A DNA stretch of 64,000 nt from a bacterium (GTDB taxonomy: Bacteria > Joyebacterota > Joyebacteria > Joyebacterales > Joyebacteraceae): positions 274,266 through 338,265 of the forward strand of contig JALGZK010000001.1 in NCBI GenBank assembly GCA_025774935.1. The letters run 5' to 3'. Under the pieces are notes generated by a model. It worked only from the letters and a program-made list of their open reading frames with translations, searched no databases and was not told the DNA's origin. The translations under genes were made by a program, and so were the position numbers. This document shows positions 25,739-34,908 of the stretch, piece after piece (position 1 is the stretch's first letter; the number at the start of each line of letters is the position of its first letter).

Positions 25739-27632
25739 CGGACTGCAGGGGCTCGATAGCGTCCGGCTGAGGTCGAAGGCGCTCAGACTCGCGGCCATCG
25801 CGCTGTCGCTCATCATCGTCGTTCGTCTCGGGTGGCTTCAGCTGGCCCGGGGCGCCTTCTACGAAGACCTCTCGACGGACAACTACGTCCAGGGCTTCAT
25901 CGTCCGCGCTCCTCGCGGGCTCATCCTGGACCGCAGCGGCGAGATCCTCGCAGACAACCGCGCAGCGCTCTCCGTCACACTCAACCGGACGAGGGGACGG
26001 GACGACGAGGCCACCGCCGACCTTCTGGCCGAGCTGCTCGACCTCGACCGCGCGTTCGTCGCGGACAAGCTCCTGGAGGCCCGAACGAGCTACTACGGGA
26101 GCATCGTGCTCCTCGACGACGCCGACTTCGAGCAGGTCTCGCGCGTCGAGGAGCACCGTTCGGAGCTCCCCGGAGTCAAGGTCTCCGTGACGGCGGTGCG
26201 GAGGTACCCTGAGGGCGCGCTCGGAACGCACGCCCTCGGCTACGTGAGCGAGGTCTCTGACGTCGAGCTTCGGTCGATGGAGCCTCTCGGCTACTCGCAG
26301 GGCGACATCGTCGGGAAGACTGGAGTCGAGAAGCGCTACGAACTCCTGATGCGCGGGCGCGACGGAGCGGAGTACTGGGTCTTCGACGCTTCGGGCAGAG
26401 AGCTGTACCCGTTCCCGCCCGGGCCCGCGCGGGAGGCGCGCCCCGGGAACAACCTGGTCCTCACGATCGACGGGCCGGCGCAGAGGGCGGCCGAGGCGGC
26501 GCTCGCCGAGTTCGAGGCGGGCTCGGTCGTGGCCATCGAGCCGACGACCGGCGAGGTCCTCGTCCTCGCGTCGCACCCGAGCCCCGACCCGAACTCGCTC
26601 GTCTCCGGCGTGTCCTCGGAGGAGTGGTCCGAGCTCGTCGGCTCGCCGAGGCACCCTCTTCTGAACAGGGCCGTCCAGGCCACGTACCCGCCTGGAAGCC
26701 CGTTCAAGCTCTTCACGGCCGCCGCCGGCATCGAAGAGAACGAGGTCGCCCCGCGCCGCGAGCGCGTCAACTGCAAGGGCGCCTACAAGTACGGCATCAG
26801 GACGTTCCGCTGCTGGCGGCCGGAGGGCCACGGGATCGCCGATCTCATGAAGGGGATCGTCGAGTCGTGCGACGTCTTCTTCTACCAGCTCGGCGCGCGC
26901 CTCGGCGTCGCGACCCTCATGGACTGGACGGAGAAGAGCGGCCTCGGGCGGAAGACCGGGATCGATATCTCCGGGGAGACGGGAGGGAACGTCCCGACGC
27001 CGGCCTGGTACGACCGGAGGTACGGAAGACGCAAGTGGAGCAAGGGCGTCGTGCTCAACCTGGCCATCGGGCAGGGGGAACTCCTCGTCACCCCGCTCCA
27101 AGCCGCGTACGTGACGGCCGGGATCGTGAACGGCGGGCGGATGCACACCCCGCACCTGTTCAAGAGCGTCGAGACCTACTCCGGCCGCGTCATCGGGACC
27201 GCGCGCCCGGCTGCATCGCAGGAGCTTCCGTACCGCGCTTCGACGATCGCGTTCATACGCCGGGCCATGGTGAACGTCGTCGAGGCGCCGAACGGCACCG
27301 GCAAGCAGGCACGCGTGCCGGGCATCGAGGTCGGAGGCAAGACGGGGACGGCCCAGAACCCGCACGGTGAGGACCACGCCTGGTTCGTCTCGTTCGCGCC
27401 AGCCGACGATCCGAAGATCGCCCTCGCCGTGCTCGTGGAGAACGCGGGCAGCGGTGGGGCGAACGCCGCGCCAATCGCGCGCGAGGTCATCAGGGCCTAT
27501 CTCAGGATCGAGGATCCCGAACCGGAGCCCGAGCTCCTTCCGGTCGGGGGCGGCGACGAGACGATAACCGCCGGCGAGGACGCGACGTTCGGCGGCGCGC
27601 CGGATGACGTCGTGGGCGAGGGAGGGGACTGA
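25722..27632 (+). CDS. mrdA: Penicillin-binding protein 2 (elongasome transpeptidase)
   Basis: 636 residues. One N-terminal membrane helix (about 23-43), a dimerisation domain starting GLILDRSGEILADNRA, and a transpeptidase domain with active Ser326 in the SxxK motif (GSPFK), SCD in the SxN position as in other PBP2 proteins, and KTGTAQ. It crosslinks peptidoglycan during rod elongation and works with RodA, the next gene. The GTG start overlaps mreD. The last 40 residues are acidic and Gly-rich. Confidence 0.96.
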   Translation: MGISGNGLQGLDSVRLRSKALRLAAIALSLIIVVRLGWLQLARGAFYEDLSTDNYVQGFIVRAPRGLILDRSGEILADNRAALSVTLNRTRGRDDEATADLLAELLDLDRAFVADKLLEARTSYYGSIVLLDDADFEQVSRVEEHRSELPGVKVSVTAVRRYPEGALGTHALGYVSEVSDVELRSMEPLGYSQGDIVGKTGVEKRYELLMRGRDGAEYWVFDASGRELYPFPPGPAREARPGNNLVLTIDGPAQRAAEAALAEFEAGSVVAIEPTTGEVLVLASHPSPDPNSLVSGVSSEEWSELVGSPRHPLLNRAVQATYPPGSPFKLFTAAAGIEENEVAPRRERVNCKGAYKYGIRTFRCWRPEGHGIADLMKGIVESCDVFFYQLGARLGVATLMDWTEKSGLGRKTGIDISGETGGNVPTPAWYDRRYGRRKWSKGVVLNLAIGQGELLVTPLQAAYVTAGIVNGGRMHTPHLFKSVETYSGRVIGTARPAASQELPYRASTIAFIRRAMVNVVEAPNGTGKQARVPGIEVGGKTGTAQNPHGEDHAWFVSFAPADDPKIALAVLVENAGSGGANAAPIAREVIRAYLRIEDPEPEPELLPVGGGDETITAGEDATFGGAPDDVVGEGGD

Positions 27633-27633
27633 G

Positions 27634-28881
27634 GTGGACCGCAGGCAACTCAGGGACTTCGACCTCGCGATCCTGGTGGCGGCGGCCGCTCTCATCGCGA
27701 TCGGCGTCGTCATGATCTACAGCGCGACGCACGGCGACTGGGCGGGCGAGCTCTCCGTGGTCGTTAGGAAGCAGATCATCTGGGCCGCCCTCGGCCTCGT
27801 CGTGATGGCGGCGATGACCTTCATCTCACAGGACACGCTCGAGGCGCTCGCGCCGATCCTCTACGGGATCGCGGTAGCACTCCTCATCGCCGTTCTCTTC
27901 GTAGGAGTGGGGAAGGGGGGAGAGCGGCGCTGGTTCGAGCTCGGTCCCATGCGGCTTCAGCCTTCGGAGCTCGCGAAGTATGCCGTCATCATCGCCCTCG
28001 CGCGCTACCTCGCTCGACGAAAGACGCGGCTCGAGCGTCCGATCCATCTGGCAGTGCCGCTTCTTCTCGGCCTCGTGCCTGCCGCGCTCGTCCTGCGCGA
28101 GCCGGATCTCGGGACCTCCGTGATCTTCGTCGCTCTCCTCGTCCCGATGCTCTTCTGGGCAGGGACGCGGCCGTTTCTCCTCATGCTCCTGGCGACCCCG
28201 GTCGCGAGCCTCCTGCTCGCGCTGCCGTGGACGGAGGGGTTCCCCGTGAACTGGATCGCCTGGGCGGTCTTCATCGCGCTCCTCGGGTGGCTTCTCTACG
28301 TCTCGAGGCTCTTCATCACGGACAAGCTCCTCGTGTTCTCGACGTGCGTGTTCACCGGGATCATGGGCCCGTTCCTCTGGGAGAAGCTCGCGGACTACCA
28401 GCGGCACCGCATCCTGGCGTTCCTGAACCCTGAGAAGTACCGTTTCAGCACGGGCTACCAGCTGATACAGTCGAAGATCGCCATCGGCTCCGGCTCGGTG
28501 CTCGGGAAGGGATTCCTGCAGGGGACGCAGAAGAACTACGCGTTCCTCCCCGAGCAGCACACCGATTTCATCTTCTCGGTCGTGGCCGAGGAGTTCGGCT
28601 TCCTCGGGTGCCTGGTCGTGATCGGGCTCATGCTCTTCCTCGTCCTCCGCATGTTCAAGCTGGCGGGGCAGGTCCGGAACCGGTTCGCCGGACTCGTGAT
28701 CGTGGGGATCGCGAGCACGCTCTTCGTCCAGTCGGCGATCAACATCGGCGTGACGCTCGGCCTCTCGCCGGTGACGGGGATGCCGCTTCCGTTCCTGAGC
28801 TACGGGGGATCGTCGCTGCTCGTGACGCTCGCCTCGATCGGCATCGTGCTCGGCATGGGCCTCAGACGCATGGAGTACTAG
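27634..28881 (+). CDS. rodA: Peptidoglycan polymerase RodA (SEDS family)
   Basis: 415 residues with about ten membrane helices. SEDS hallmarks: GERRWFELGPMRLQPSELAKY, FLNPEKY, the catalytic-region AEEFGFLG, and the C-terminal GMPLPFLSYGGSS. RodA polymerises glycan strands at the elongation complex. The GTG at 27634 is preferred to an in-frame ATG at 27604 inside mrdA, as GGAGG stands eight bases before it and it lies one base after the mrdA stop. Confidence 0.96.
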   Translation: MDRRQLRDFDLAILVAAAALIAIGVVMIYSATHGDWAGELSVVVRKQIIWAALGLVVMAAMTFISQDTLEALAPILYGIAVALLIAVLFVGVGKGGERRWFELGPMRLQPSELAKYAVIIALARYLARRKTRLERPIHLAVPLLLGLVPAALVLREPDLGTSVIFVALLVPMLFWAGTRPFLLMLLATPVASLLLALPWTEGFPVNWIAWAVFIALLGWLLYVSRLFITDKLLVFSTCVFTGIMGPFLWEKLADYQRHRILAFLNPEKYRFSTGYQLIQSKIAIGSGSVLGKGFLQGTQKNYAFLPEQHTDFIFSVVAEEFGFLGCLVVIGLMLFLVLRMFKLAGQVRNRFAGLVIVGIASTLFVQSAINIGVTLGLSPVTGMPLPFLSYGGSSLLVTLASIGIVLGMGLRRMEY

Positions 28882-29679
28882 ATGATACCCGTACTGCTGG
28901 AGCTCGGACCGATCCCCCTGCGAAGCTACGGCCTGATGATGGCGCTGGCCTTCGCGCTCGGCATCTGGTTCGCGCGGCGCCGCGCCCGCGCCGCCGGGAT
29001 CAACCCGGACGTGATCATCGACTTCGCGTTCGTCGTGATCATCGCGTCGATCCTCGGGTCGCGCTTCGCCTACGTCGCTGGGCACTGGCCGCAGTACGTC
29101 TCCGAGCCGATCGGCGTCCTCCGGATTTGGGACGGCGGGCTCACGCAGTACGGCGGCTTCGTAGCCGGCATTGCGGCGGGCCTGCTCTTCTTCCGCGTGA
29201 AGGGAATCGACCCGTGGAGAGGAGCGGACCTCGTGGCCCCGTCGCTCGCCCTTGGCGTCGCGCTCGGGAGGATCGGTTGCTTCCTGAACGGCTGCTGCTT
29301 CGGGAAGACCTGCGACCTGCCGTGGGCCGTGACCTTCCCGGAGGGCTCGCCCGCGTGGGACGCGTTCCTCGGAGCGCCCGTCCACCCGACCCAGCTGTAC
29401 GCGGCCCTCGCCGCGCTCGGCATCTTCTTCGTCCTGCTCGCAGTCGACCGGAAGAAGCCGTACGACGGATTCCTGCTCTGGCTCTTCGTGATACTGCTGG
29501 CGGCCTACCGCTTCCTCATCGACCCGATCCGGCAGTACAGCTGGATCTCCATGATCCGCAACACCGAGAAGTTCAGTCTCACGAGGAACCAGGTGATGGG
29601 ACTCGTCCTCATCGCCGTCTCCCTCGCCTTCATGTTCTACCTCCGCAAGCGCGACCTGAAGAGCCGGGGCGCCGCCTGA
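28882..29679 (+). CDS. lgt: Prolipoprotein diacylglyceryl transferase
   Basis: 265 residues, seven or so membrane segments. The Lgt signature GRIGCFLNGCCFG is present, with the RSYGLMMALAF start and HPTQLYAA segment. It transfers diacylglycerol from phosphatidylglycerol to the lipobox cysteine of exported lipoproteins, which this genome uses often (several lipoproteins lie in this window). The ATG directly abuts the rodA stop. Confidence 0.97.
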   Translation: MIPVLLELGPIPLRSYGLMMALAFALGIWFARRRARAAGINPDVIIDFAFVVIIASILGSRFAYVAGHWPQYVSEPIGVLRIWDGGLTQYGGFVAGIAAGLLFFRVKGIDPWRGADLVAPSLALGVALGRIGCFLNGCCFGKTCDLPWAVTFPEGSPAWDAFLGAPVHPTQLYAALAALGIFFVLLAVDRKKPYDGFLLWLFVILLAAYRFLIDPIRQYSWISMIRNTEKFSLTRNQVMGLVLIAVSLAFMFYLRKRDLKSRGAA

Positions 29680-29760
29680 TCGCGAGCGAGCCGCTTGCGC
29701 GTCGTGCCACCCGGTAGTGCCGCCGAGAACGAAACCGCCCCCGCGAGGTGGCAGCACGCA

Positions 29761-30507
29761 GTGAACGCACCGAGGCGAACACCCGCCTGGCTCGCGCGGC
29801 CGGCGCGGACGCTCCTCGCGTTCCTCTTCCCGGACTCGTGTCTCTCGTGCGCCAGACCGCTTGGCGGTGACGAGCGCCACCTGTGCCCGGTCTGCAGGCG
29901 CGAGCTTCGACCGGGGTCCCGTCTGCTGGCAGCGCCCGCCTGCGGCGAGGGCCTGGAGGTGCGGTACTCCGTGGCGTTCGAGGGGCCGGCGCAGGCGCTC
30001 GTCCACGCGCTCAAGTACGGGAGCAGAACGGCTGTCGCCGGCGAGCTGGCGGCCCTGGCGCTCCCGGCCGCCGTCTCCCTCCTCCGGGATGGAGTCGACG
30101 CCTTGGTCCCGGTCCCACTCCACCGCGTCCGCAGGCGGGAGAGGGGATTCGACCAGGCGGAGCTCGTCTCCAGGGCCCTCTCGTCGCTCACGGGTGTCCG
30201 GACAGACACCCGGTGCCTGAGGAGGGTCCGTGCGACGCGGAGCCAGACGGCGCTGCCGCGCGAGGGACGGATCGAGAACGTCCTCGGGGCCTTCGAGGGC
30301 CTGCCGGGGGCCTGCGAGGCGAAGCGCTTCCTGCTCGTCGACGACGTGGTGACCACGGGCGCTACCCTCCGAGCCGCCTCCTCCGCCGTCGAGGACGCGG
30401 GCGCGGCGTCCGTCGTCTGTCTGGCCGTCTCGGCACGCGAGCCTGTCGAGGGCCGCGGACGCCCTCCAGGCGGCCGACAGCGCCCGGAAGCGCCCGAAAG
30501 CGGTTGA
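29761..30507 (+). CDS. comF: ComF-family phosphoribosyltransferase-like protein
   Basis: 248 residues from this start. A small zinc-finger-like part (CLSCARPL ... CPVC, about residues 26-45) is followed by a phosphoribosyltransferase domain with VPVPLHRVRRRERGFDQA and the PRPP motif FLLVDDVVTTGAT. ComF proteins aid inward transport of single-stranded DNA during natural transformation; comEC is also in this window. The GTG at 29761 follows GAGGTGG and yields the usual N terminus; a TTG at 29695 would add 22 atypical residues. Its end overlaps the pfk promoter. Confidence 0.88.
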   Translation: MNAPRRTPAWLARPARTLLAFLFPDSCLSCARPLGGDERHLCPVCRRELRPGSRLLAAPACGEGLEVRYSVAFEGPAQALVHALKYGSRTAVAGELAALALPAAVSLLRDGVDALVPVPLHRVRRRERGFDQAELVSRALSSLTGVRTDTRCLRRVRATRSQTALPREGRIENVLGAFEGLPGACEAKRFLLVDDVVTTGATLRAASSAVEDAGAASVVCLAVSAREPVEGRGRPPGGRQRPEAPESG

Positions 30508-30533
30508 CATCGGCCGCGGGCGGGCACTACCAT
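30504..30533 (+). promoter_or_regulatory. Sigma70-type promoter of the glycolytic genes
   Basis: Perfect TTGACA (30504-30509), 18-base spacer, TACCAT (30528-30533), overlapping the comF stop and about 55 bases before the pfk start. Confidence 0.55.
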
Positions 30534-30587
30534 CGCGAGTCTGGATTGGACCCGCAATCAACAGAGAACAGGAAACGAGGTACCACG

Positions 30588-31643
30588 ATGAGGGTCGGGA
30601 TTCTCACTGGCGGCGGCGACTGCCCCGGGCTGAACGCGGTGATCAGGGCGATCGTCCGTCGCACGATCGGGAAGTACGGGGGCGAGGTTCTGGGCTTCCG
30701 CTTCGGATGGGCGGGCGTGATGGAAGGCAACACGCTGCCCCTCGGGATCGACGAGGTCTCCGGCATTCTGCCGCGCGGCGGGACGATCCTGGGCACGTCC
30801 CGGACGAACCCGTTCCGGTCCGAGGGCGGCCCGGAGGCCATCGAGAGGCAGTTCAAGAAGGCGGGGCTGGACGGGCTCGTGGCCGTGGGGGGCGAGGACA
30901 CGCTCGGGGTGGGCTACCGGCTCTTCCAGGAGCACGACCTGCCGATCGTGGGCGTCCCGAAGACAATCGACAACGACATCAGCGGCACCGATTTCACGTT
31001 CGGCTTCGACACTGCCGTCGCGATCGCCACCGACGCGATCGACCGGCTCCACACGACGGCCGAGTCGCACAACCGCGTCGTCGTCGTCGAGGTCATGGGA
31101 AGACACACCGGATGGATCGCGGTCAAGGCGGGGATCGCCGGCGGAGCAGACCTCATCCTCATCCCGGAGATCCCGGTCACGCTCGAAGAGGTGTGCGACA
31201 CGATCCGCAAGCGCCACGCCAGAGGCAAGAGATTCAGCATCATCGTGGTGGCGGAGGGGGCGGAGTTCCCCTCGGCGGAGACCAAGGAGGCCGCCGACGC
31301 GAGCGTCGTGGTCTCGCACTCCGGGACCGACGCCTTCGGACACGTCAGGCTCGGGGGAATCGGCAACAAGCTCGCAGAAGTCATCGAGGAGGACACTGGC
31401 TACGAGACCCGCGTGAGCGTGCTCGGGTACATCCAGCGCGGCGGCACACCGACCGCGTTCGACCGGGTACTCGGGACGAGGTTCGGCGTCGTCGCCGCCG
31501 ACCTGGTCCACGGTCGCGACTTCGGCAAGATGGCGAGCATCCACGGCGACAGGGTCATCCCGGTCGAGATGTCGCACGCGACCGAGGCGATCAAGCGGGT
31601 CGACAACGAGCTCTACGAGGTGGCGAGGACGTTCTTCGGCTAG
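30588..31643 (+). CDS. 6-phosphofructokinase, actinobacterial/mixed-substrate type
   Basis: 351 residues. Family signatures: GILTGGGDCPGLNAVIRA, GGEDTLGVGYRL, PKTIDND and EVMGRHTGWIA. Glu103-Asp104 and Lys125 replace the Asp-Gly and Gly found in ATP-dependent E. coli PfkA; an Asp/Lys pair at these places is known from pyrophosphate-dependent enzymes, but some actinobacterial ATP enzymes also have GGEDT/PKTIDND. The phosphoryl donor (ATP or PPi) is therefore undecided. It makes fructose-1,6-bisphosphate, upstream of gap, pgk and tpiA. ATG at 30588 with a modest ribosome site. Confidence 0.95.
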   Translation: MRVGILTGGGDCPGLNAVIRAIVRRTIGKYGGEVLGFRFGWAGVMEGNTLPLGIDEVSGILPRGGTILGTSRTNPFRSEGGPEAIERQFKKAGLDGLVAVGGEDTLGVGYRLFQEHDLPIVGVPKTIDNDISGTDFTFGFDTAVAIATDAIDRLHTTAESHNRVVVVEVMGRHTGWIAVKAGIAGGADLILIPEIPVTLEEVCDTIRKRHARGKRFSIIVVAEGAEFPSAETKEAADASVVVSHSGTDAFGHVRLGGIGNKLAEVIEEDTGYETRVSVLGYIQRGGTPTAFDRVLGTRFGVVAADLVHGRDFGKMASIHGDRVIPVEMSHATEAIKRVDNELYEVARTFFG

Positions 31644-31821
31644 AGCTCTCTCGCCGAGTGAGTGCCCGGGGCGTCCGGGAGTGCCGGTGTGAACGGCTCC
31701 GGGAGTTCGGTTCGTGCTGTGCCCCGAAAGACAACGGAACTCAGTCGACAGGTGAAACCAGGAGAAGCGTCGGATCCCCGAACGGGCACGACGCTCCCTC
31801 CGTCAGGCCCCGGGAGGTAGC

Positions 31822-32826
31822 ATGGCTCTCAAGTTCGCGATCAACGGCTTCGGGAGGATCGGAAGGCTCGTCCTCAGGACGATCACCGGCAACAAGGACT
31901 TCGACCTCGTCGCGGTGAACGACCTCACCGACGCGAAGACGCTCGCCCACCTGTTCAAGTACGACTCGGTGCACGGCGTGTTCGACGGCGAGGTCGGAGC
32001 CGACGGCGACGCCATCGTCGTGAACGGCGACCGCTTCAACATCTCGTCGGAGAAGGACCCGGCGAAGCTGCCGTGGAAGGACCTCGGCGTCGACGTGGTC
32101 ATCGAGGCGACCGGGAGGTTCCGCGCCCGGGAGGACGCCGCGAAGCACCTCGCCGCCGGCGCGAAGAAGGTGATGATCTCCGCTCCCGGCAAGGACCCCG
32201 ACATCTCGATCGTGATGGGGGTCAACGACGGCGACTACGACCACGCGAACCACCACATCATCTCGACGGCGTCCTGCACCACGAACTGCGCGGCGCCGAT
32301 GGTCAAGGTCCTGCACGACAACTTCGGCCTCGTCCGGGGACTCATGACCACGATCCACGGGTACACGAACGACCAGCGGATCCTCGACTTCCCCCACAAG
32401 GACCTGAGGCGGGCGAGGGCCGCGGCCGTGTCGATCATCCCGACCACGACCGGAGCGGCCAAGGCGATCACCATCGTCATGCCCGAGCTCAAGGGCAAGC
32501 TCGACGGCATGGCGATGCGCGTGCCGACGCCCGACGGCTCTCTCGTCGACTTCGCGGTCCAGCTCGAGAGGAAGACCTCAGTCGAGGAGATCAACGCCGC
32601 GTTCCTCAAGGCTTCGCAGGAAGGCTCGCTCAAGGGCTATCTCCGCTACACCGACGAACCGCTCGTTTCGATCGACATCATCGGCGACCGTCACTCCTGC
32701 ATCTTCGACAGCCAGCTCACGGCGGTGCTCGGCGGAGATCTCATCAAGGTGTTCGGGTGGTACGACAATGAGGCCGGCTACGCCGCCCGGATGGTCGACA
32801 TGATGAAGCTTGTGGCGGCGAAGTAG
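31822..32826 (+). CDS. gap: Glyceraldehyde-3-phosphate dehydrogenase
   Basis: 334 residues, full length. NAD-binding INGFGRIGRL at the N terminus, catalytic Cys152 in ASCTTNCAAP, and the C-terminal WYDNEAGYAARM. It oxidises glyceraldehyde-3-phosphate to 1,3-bisphosphoglycerate. ATG at 31822 follows GGGAGG. The 178 bases before it hold no clear promoter but include a possible hairpin with 7-base arms (31766-31772 and 31789-31795). pgk starts 12 bases downstream. Confidence 0.98.
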   Translation: MALKFAINGFGRIGRLVLRTITGNKDFDLVAVNDLTDAKTLAHLFKYDSVHGVFDGEVGADGDAIVVNGDRFNISSEKDPAKLPWKDLGVDVVIEATGRFRAREDAAKHLAAGAKKVMISAPGKDPDISIVMGVNDGDYDHANHHIISTASCTTNCAAPMVKVLHDNFGLVRGLMTTIHGYTNDQRILDFPHKDLRRARAAAVSIIPTTTGAAKAITIVMPELKGKLDGMAMRVPTPDGSLVDFAVQLERKTSVEEINAAFLKASQEGSLKGYLRYTDEPLVSIDIIGDRHSCIFDSQLTAVLGGDLIKVFGWYDNEAGYAARMVDMMKLVAAK

Positions 32827-32838
32827 AGAGGCGCACCG

Positions 32839-34041
32839 ATGAAGGCCAAGCTCCACCTGAGGGACGTGCCCGTCTCGGGCAGTCGGGTGCTCACGCGGGT
32901 CGACTTCAACGTTCCCTTGAACGACAAGCTGGAGATCACCGACGACACGCGGATCCGCACGGCGCTCCCGACGGTGCGCGACATCGTCGATCGCGGAGGC
33001 AAAGCGGTCCTCATGTCGCACCTCGGACGTCCGAAGGGCGCAGTCGTCGAGAACATGCGATTGCGCCCGGCCGCGGCGAGGCTCGCGGAGCTCACGGGCT
33101 CCGGCGTCACGACCGCTCCGGACTGCGTCGGTGAAGCGACCGGGGACCTCGTCGCGAGGATGAAGGACGGAGACGTCCTCCTCCTCGAGAACCTCCGCTT
33201 TCACAAGGGCGAGACCAAGAACGACCCGGAGTTCGCCGCGGGCCTCGCGCGTCTGGGCGACGTGTACGTGAACGACGCCTTCGGCACGGCGCATCGCGCG
33301 CACGCGTCGACCGTGGGGGTCGCCGGGCACATCGAAACGAGGGCGATGGGCTACCTCGTGGAGAGCGAGCTCACGAACCTGAGAAAGGCCACCGAGTCGC
33401 CCGAGAGACCGTACGTCACGATCCTCGGCGGGGCCAAGGTGTCGGACAAGATCGGCGTCATCGAGAACCTGATGCCGTTCGTCGACACGTTCCTGATCGG
33501 CGGCGGCATGGCCTTCACGTTCCTGAAGGCAGAAGGGAGGGAGGTAGGCGACTCCCTTCTCGAGGAAGACAGGATCGAGACGGCGAGGCGGATCCTCGAC
33601 GCGGCCAGGAGCAGCGGGACTGCGATACTCCTGCCCGAGGACGTCGTCGTCGCCGACAACGTCTCAGAGGGAGCGACGCACCGGATCGTCGGCGCCGACG
33701 GGATCGAGCCCGGATGGAAGGGAGTCGACGTCGGCCCGAAGACGGTCGCGACGTTTGCCGACAGGATATCGGGCGCCCGCACGATCGTGTGGAACGGTCC
33801 CCTGGGCGTCTTCGAGATCGACACCTTCGCCGAGGGAACGAACGCCGTCGCGGCGGCCGTGGCGGAGAAGACCGGCGCCGGAGCGATCAGCATCATCGGG
33901 GGAGGAGACTCGGCGGCAGCCGTGGCGAAGGCAGGCGTCGCCGAGAAGATGACGCACATCTCGACAGGCGGCGGCGCGTCGCTGATGTTCCTCGAAGGCA
34001 AGCCGCTTCCCGGCGTCGAGGCGCTCTCGGACGCCGACTGA
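32839..34041 (+). CDS. pgk: Phosphoglycerate kinase
   Basis: 400 residues. Substrate-binding RVDFNVPLN and MSHLGRPKG, the ENLRFHKGE segment, NDAFGTAHRAHAS, and the nucleotide-binding GGGDSAAAV near the C terminus are all present. It makes ATP from 1,3-bisphosphoglycerate. Start ATG at 32839, 12 bases after gap, so both are co-transcribed. It is a separate gene from tpiA (some bacteria have a Pgk-Tpi fusion). Confidence 0.98.
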   Translation: MKAKLHLRDVPVSGSRVLTRVDFNVPLNDKLEITDDTRIRTALPTVRDIVDRGGKAVLMSHLGRPKGAVVENMRLRPAAARLAELTGSGVTTAPDCVGEATGDLVARMKDGDVLLLENLRFHKGETKNDPEFAAGLARLGDVYVNDAFGTAHRAHASTVGVAGHIETRAMGYLVESELTNLRKATESPERPYVTILGGAKVSDKIGVIENLMPFVDTFLIGGGMAFTFLKAEGREVGDSLLEEDRIETARRILDAARSSGTAILLPEDVVVADNVSEGATHRIVGADGIEPGWKGVDVGPKTVATFADRISGARTIVWNGPLGVFEIDTFAEGTNAVAAAVAEKTGAGAISIIGGGDSAAAVAKAGVAEKMTHISTGGGASLMFLEGKPLPGVEALSDAD

Positions 34042-34102
34042 GCCGCCAGGTCCGACGCCGGCCCCGACAAGCCGATCGACCATCCAAGAGGGAGAAGAAC
34101 AC

Positions 34103-34864
34103 GTGGCGAGAAGGACGATCGTCGCCGGCAACTGGAAGCTCAACAAGACGACGGACGAGACGAGGCAGCTCGTCCGGGAGCTGCGGAACAAGCTGGCCGG
34201 ACTGGACTCCGCCGCCCTGGTCGTGGTCTGCCCGCCGATGACCTCGCTCGAGACGGCGGTCGACGCGGCCTCGGAGACCGGCATCGCTGTCGGCGCGCAG
34301 AACGTTCACTGGGAGTCGAGCGGCGCGTTCACGGGGGAGGTCTCGAGGGAGATGCTCGAGGCAATCGGCGTCGAATACGTCCTGATCGGCCACTCGGAGC
34401 GGCGCACGCTCTTCGGCGAGACCGACGGCGATGTCAACCTCAAGCTCCTGAGCGTCCTCCGCGGCGCCCTCACGCCGATCGTGTGCCTCGGGGAGGTCCT
34501 CGAGCAACGCGAGGCGGGGGAGACCGAGGCGGTGGTGAGGGGCCAGGTCAGGGCCGCGCTGGCGGACGTCGCGCCCGACCACGTGCCGAGGCTCGTCGTA
34601 GCGTACGAGCCGGTGTGGGCCATCGGCACGGGGAAGACGGCGACGTCGGAGATGGCGAATGACGTTCACCGCTTGATTCGGGGCACGATTGCTGATATGT
34701 TTGGCGGTGCTGCCGCCGACGGGGTCAGCATCCTCTACGGCGGCAGCGTCAAGCCTGAGAACGCCGATAGCCTCATGGCTGAGAGCGACATAGACGGCGT
34801 ACTGGTAGGTGGCGCGAGCCTCGAGGCGGAGAGTTTCGCGGCGATCGTGCGCGCCGCCCCGTAG
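34103..34864 (+). CDS. tpiA: Triosephosphate isomerase
   Basis: 253 residues. NWKLNKT at the N terminus, catalytic His in IGHSERR, catalytic Glu in AYEPVWAIGTGKTA, and the phosphate-binding YGGSV. It interconverts dihydroxyacetone phosphate and glyceraldehyde-3-phosphate, thereby also feeding the DHAP made by the BMC aldolase into glycolysis. The GTG start at 34103 follows GAGGGAG. From about 34660 to 34820 many codons end in T or A (AAT, GTT, ATT, GCT, GAT, TTT), unlike the rest of the gene. Confidence 0.98.
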   Translation: MARRTIVAGNWKLNKTTDETRQLVRELRNKLAGLDSAALVVVCPPMTSLETAVDAASETGIAVGAQNVHWESSGAFTGEVSREMLEAIGVEYVLIGHSERRTLFGETDGDVNLKLLSVLRGALTPIVCLGEVLEQREAGETEAVVRGQVRAALADVAPDHVPRLVVAYEPVWAIGTGKTATSEMANDVHRLIRGTIADMFGGAAADGVSILYGGSVKPENADSLMAESDIDGVLVGGASLEAESFAAIVRAAP

Positions 34865-34908
34865 CGGGGAGCGCGCTGAACCAATTCGGAAACTCCTTGG
34901 AGGAACAG

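Noticed and set aside
27826-30561. 911-codon open frame on the minus strand opposite rodA, lgt and comF
   Set aside because: High-G+C antisense artefact; composition is Arg/Glu/His/Asp-rich without any domain, while the plus strand carries three clear genes.
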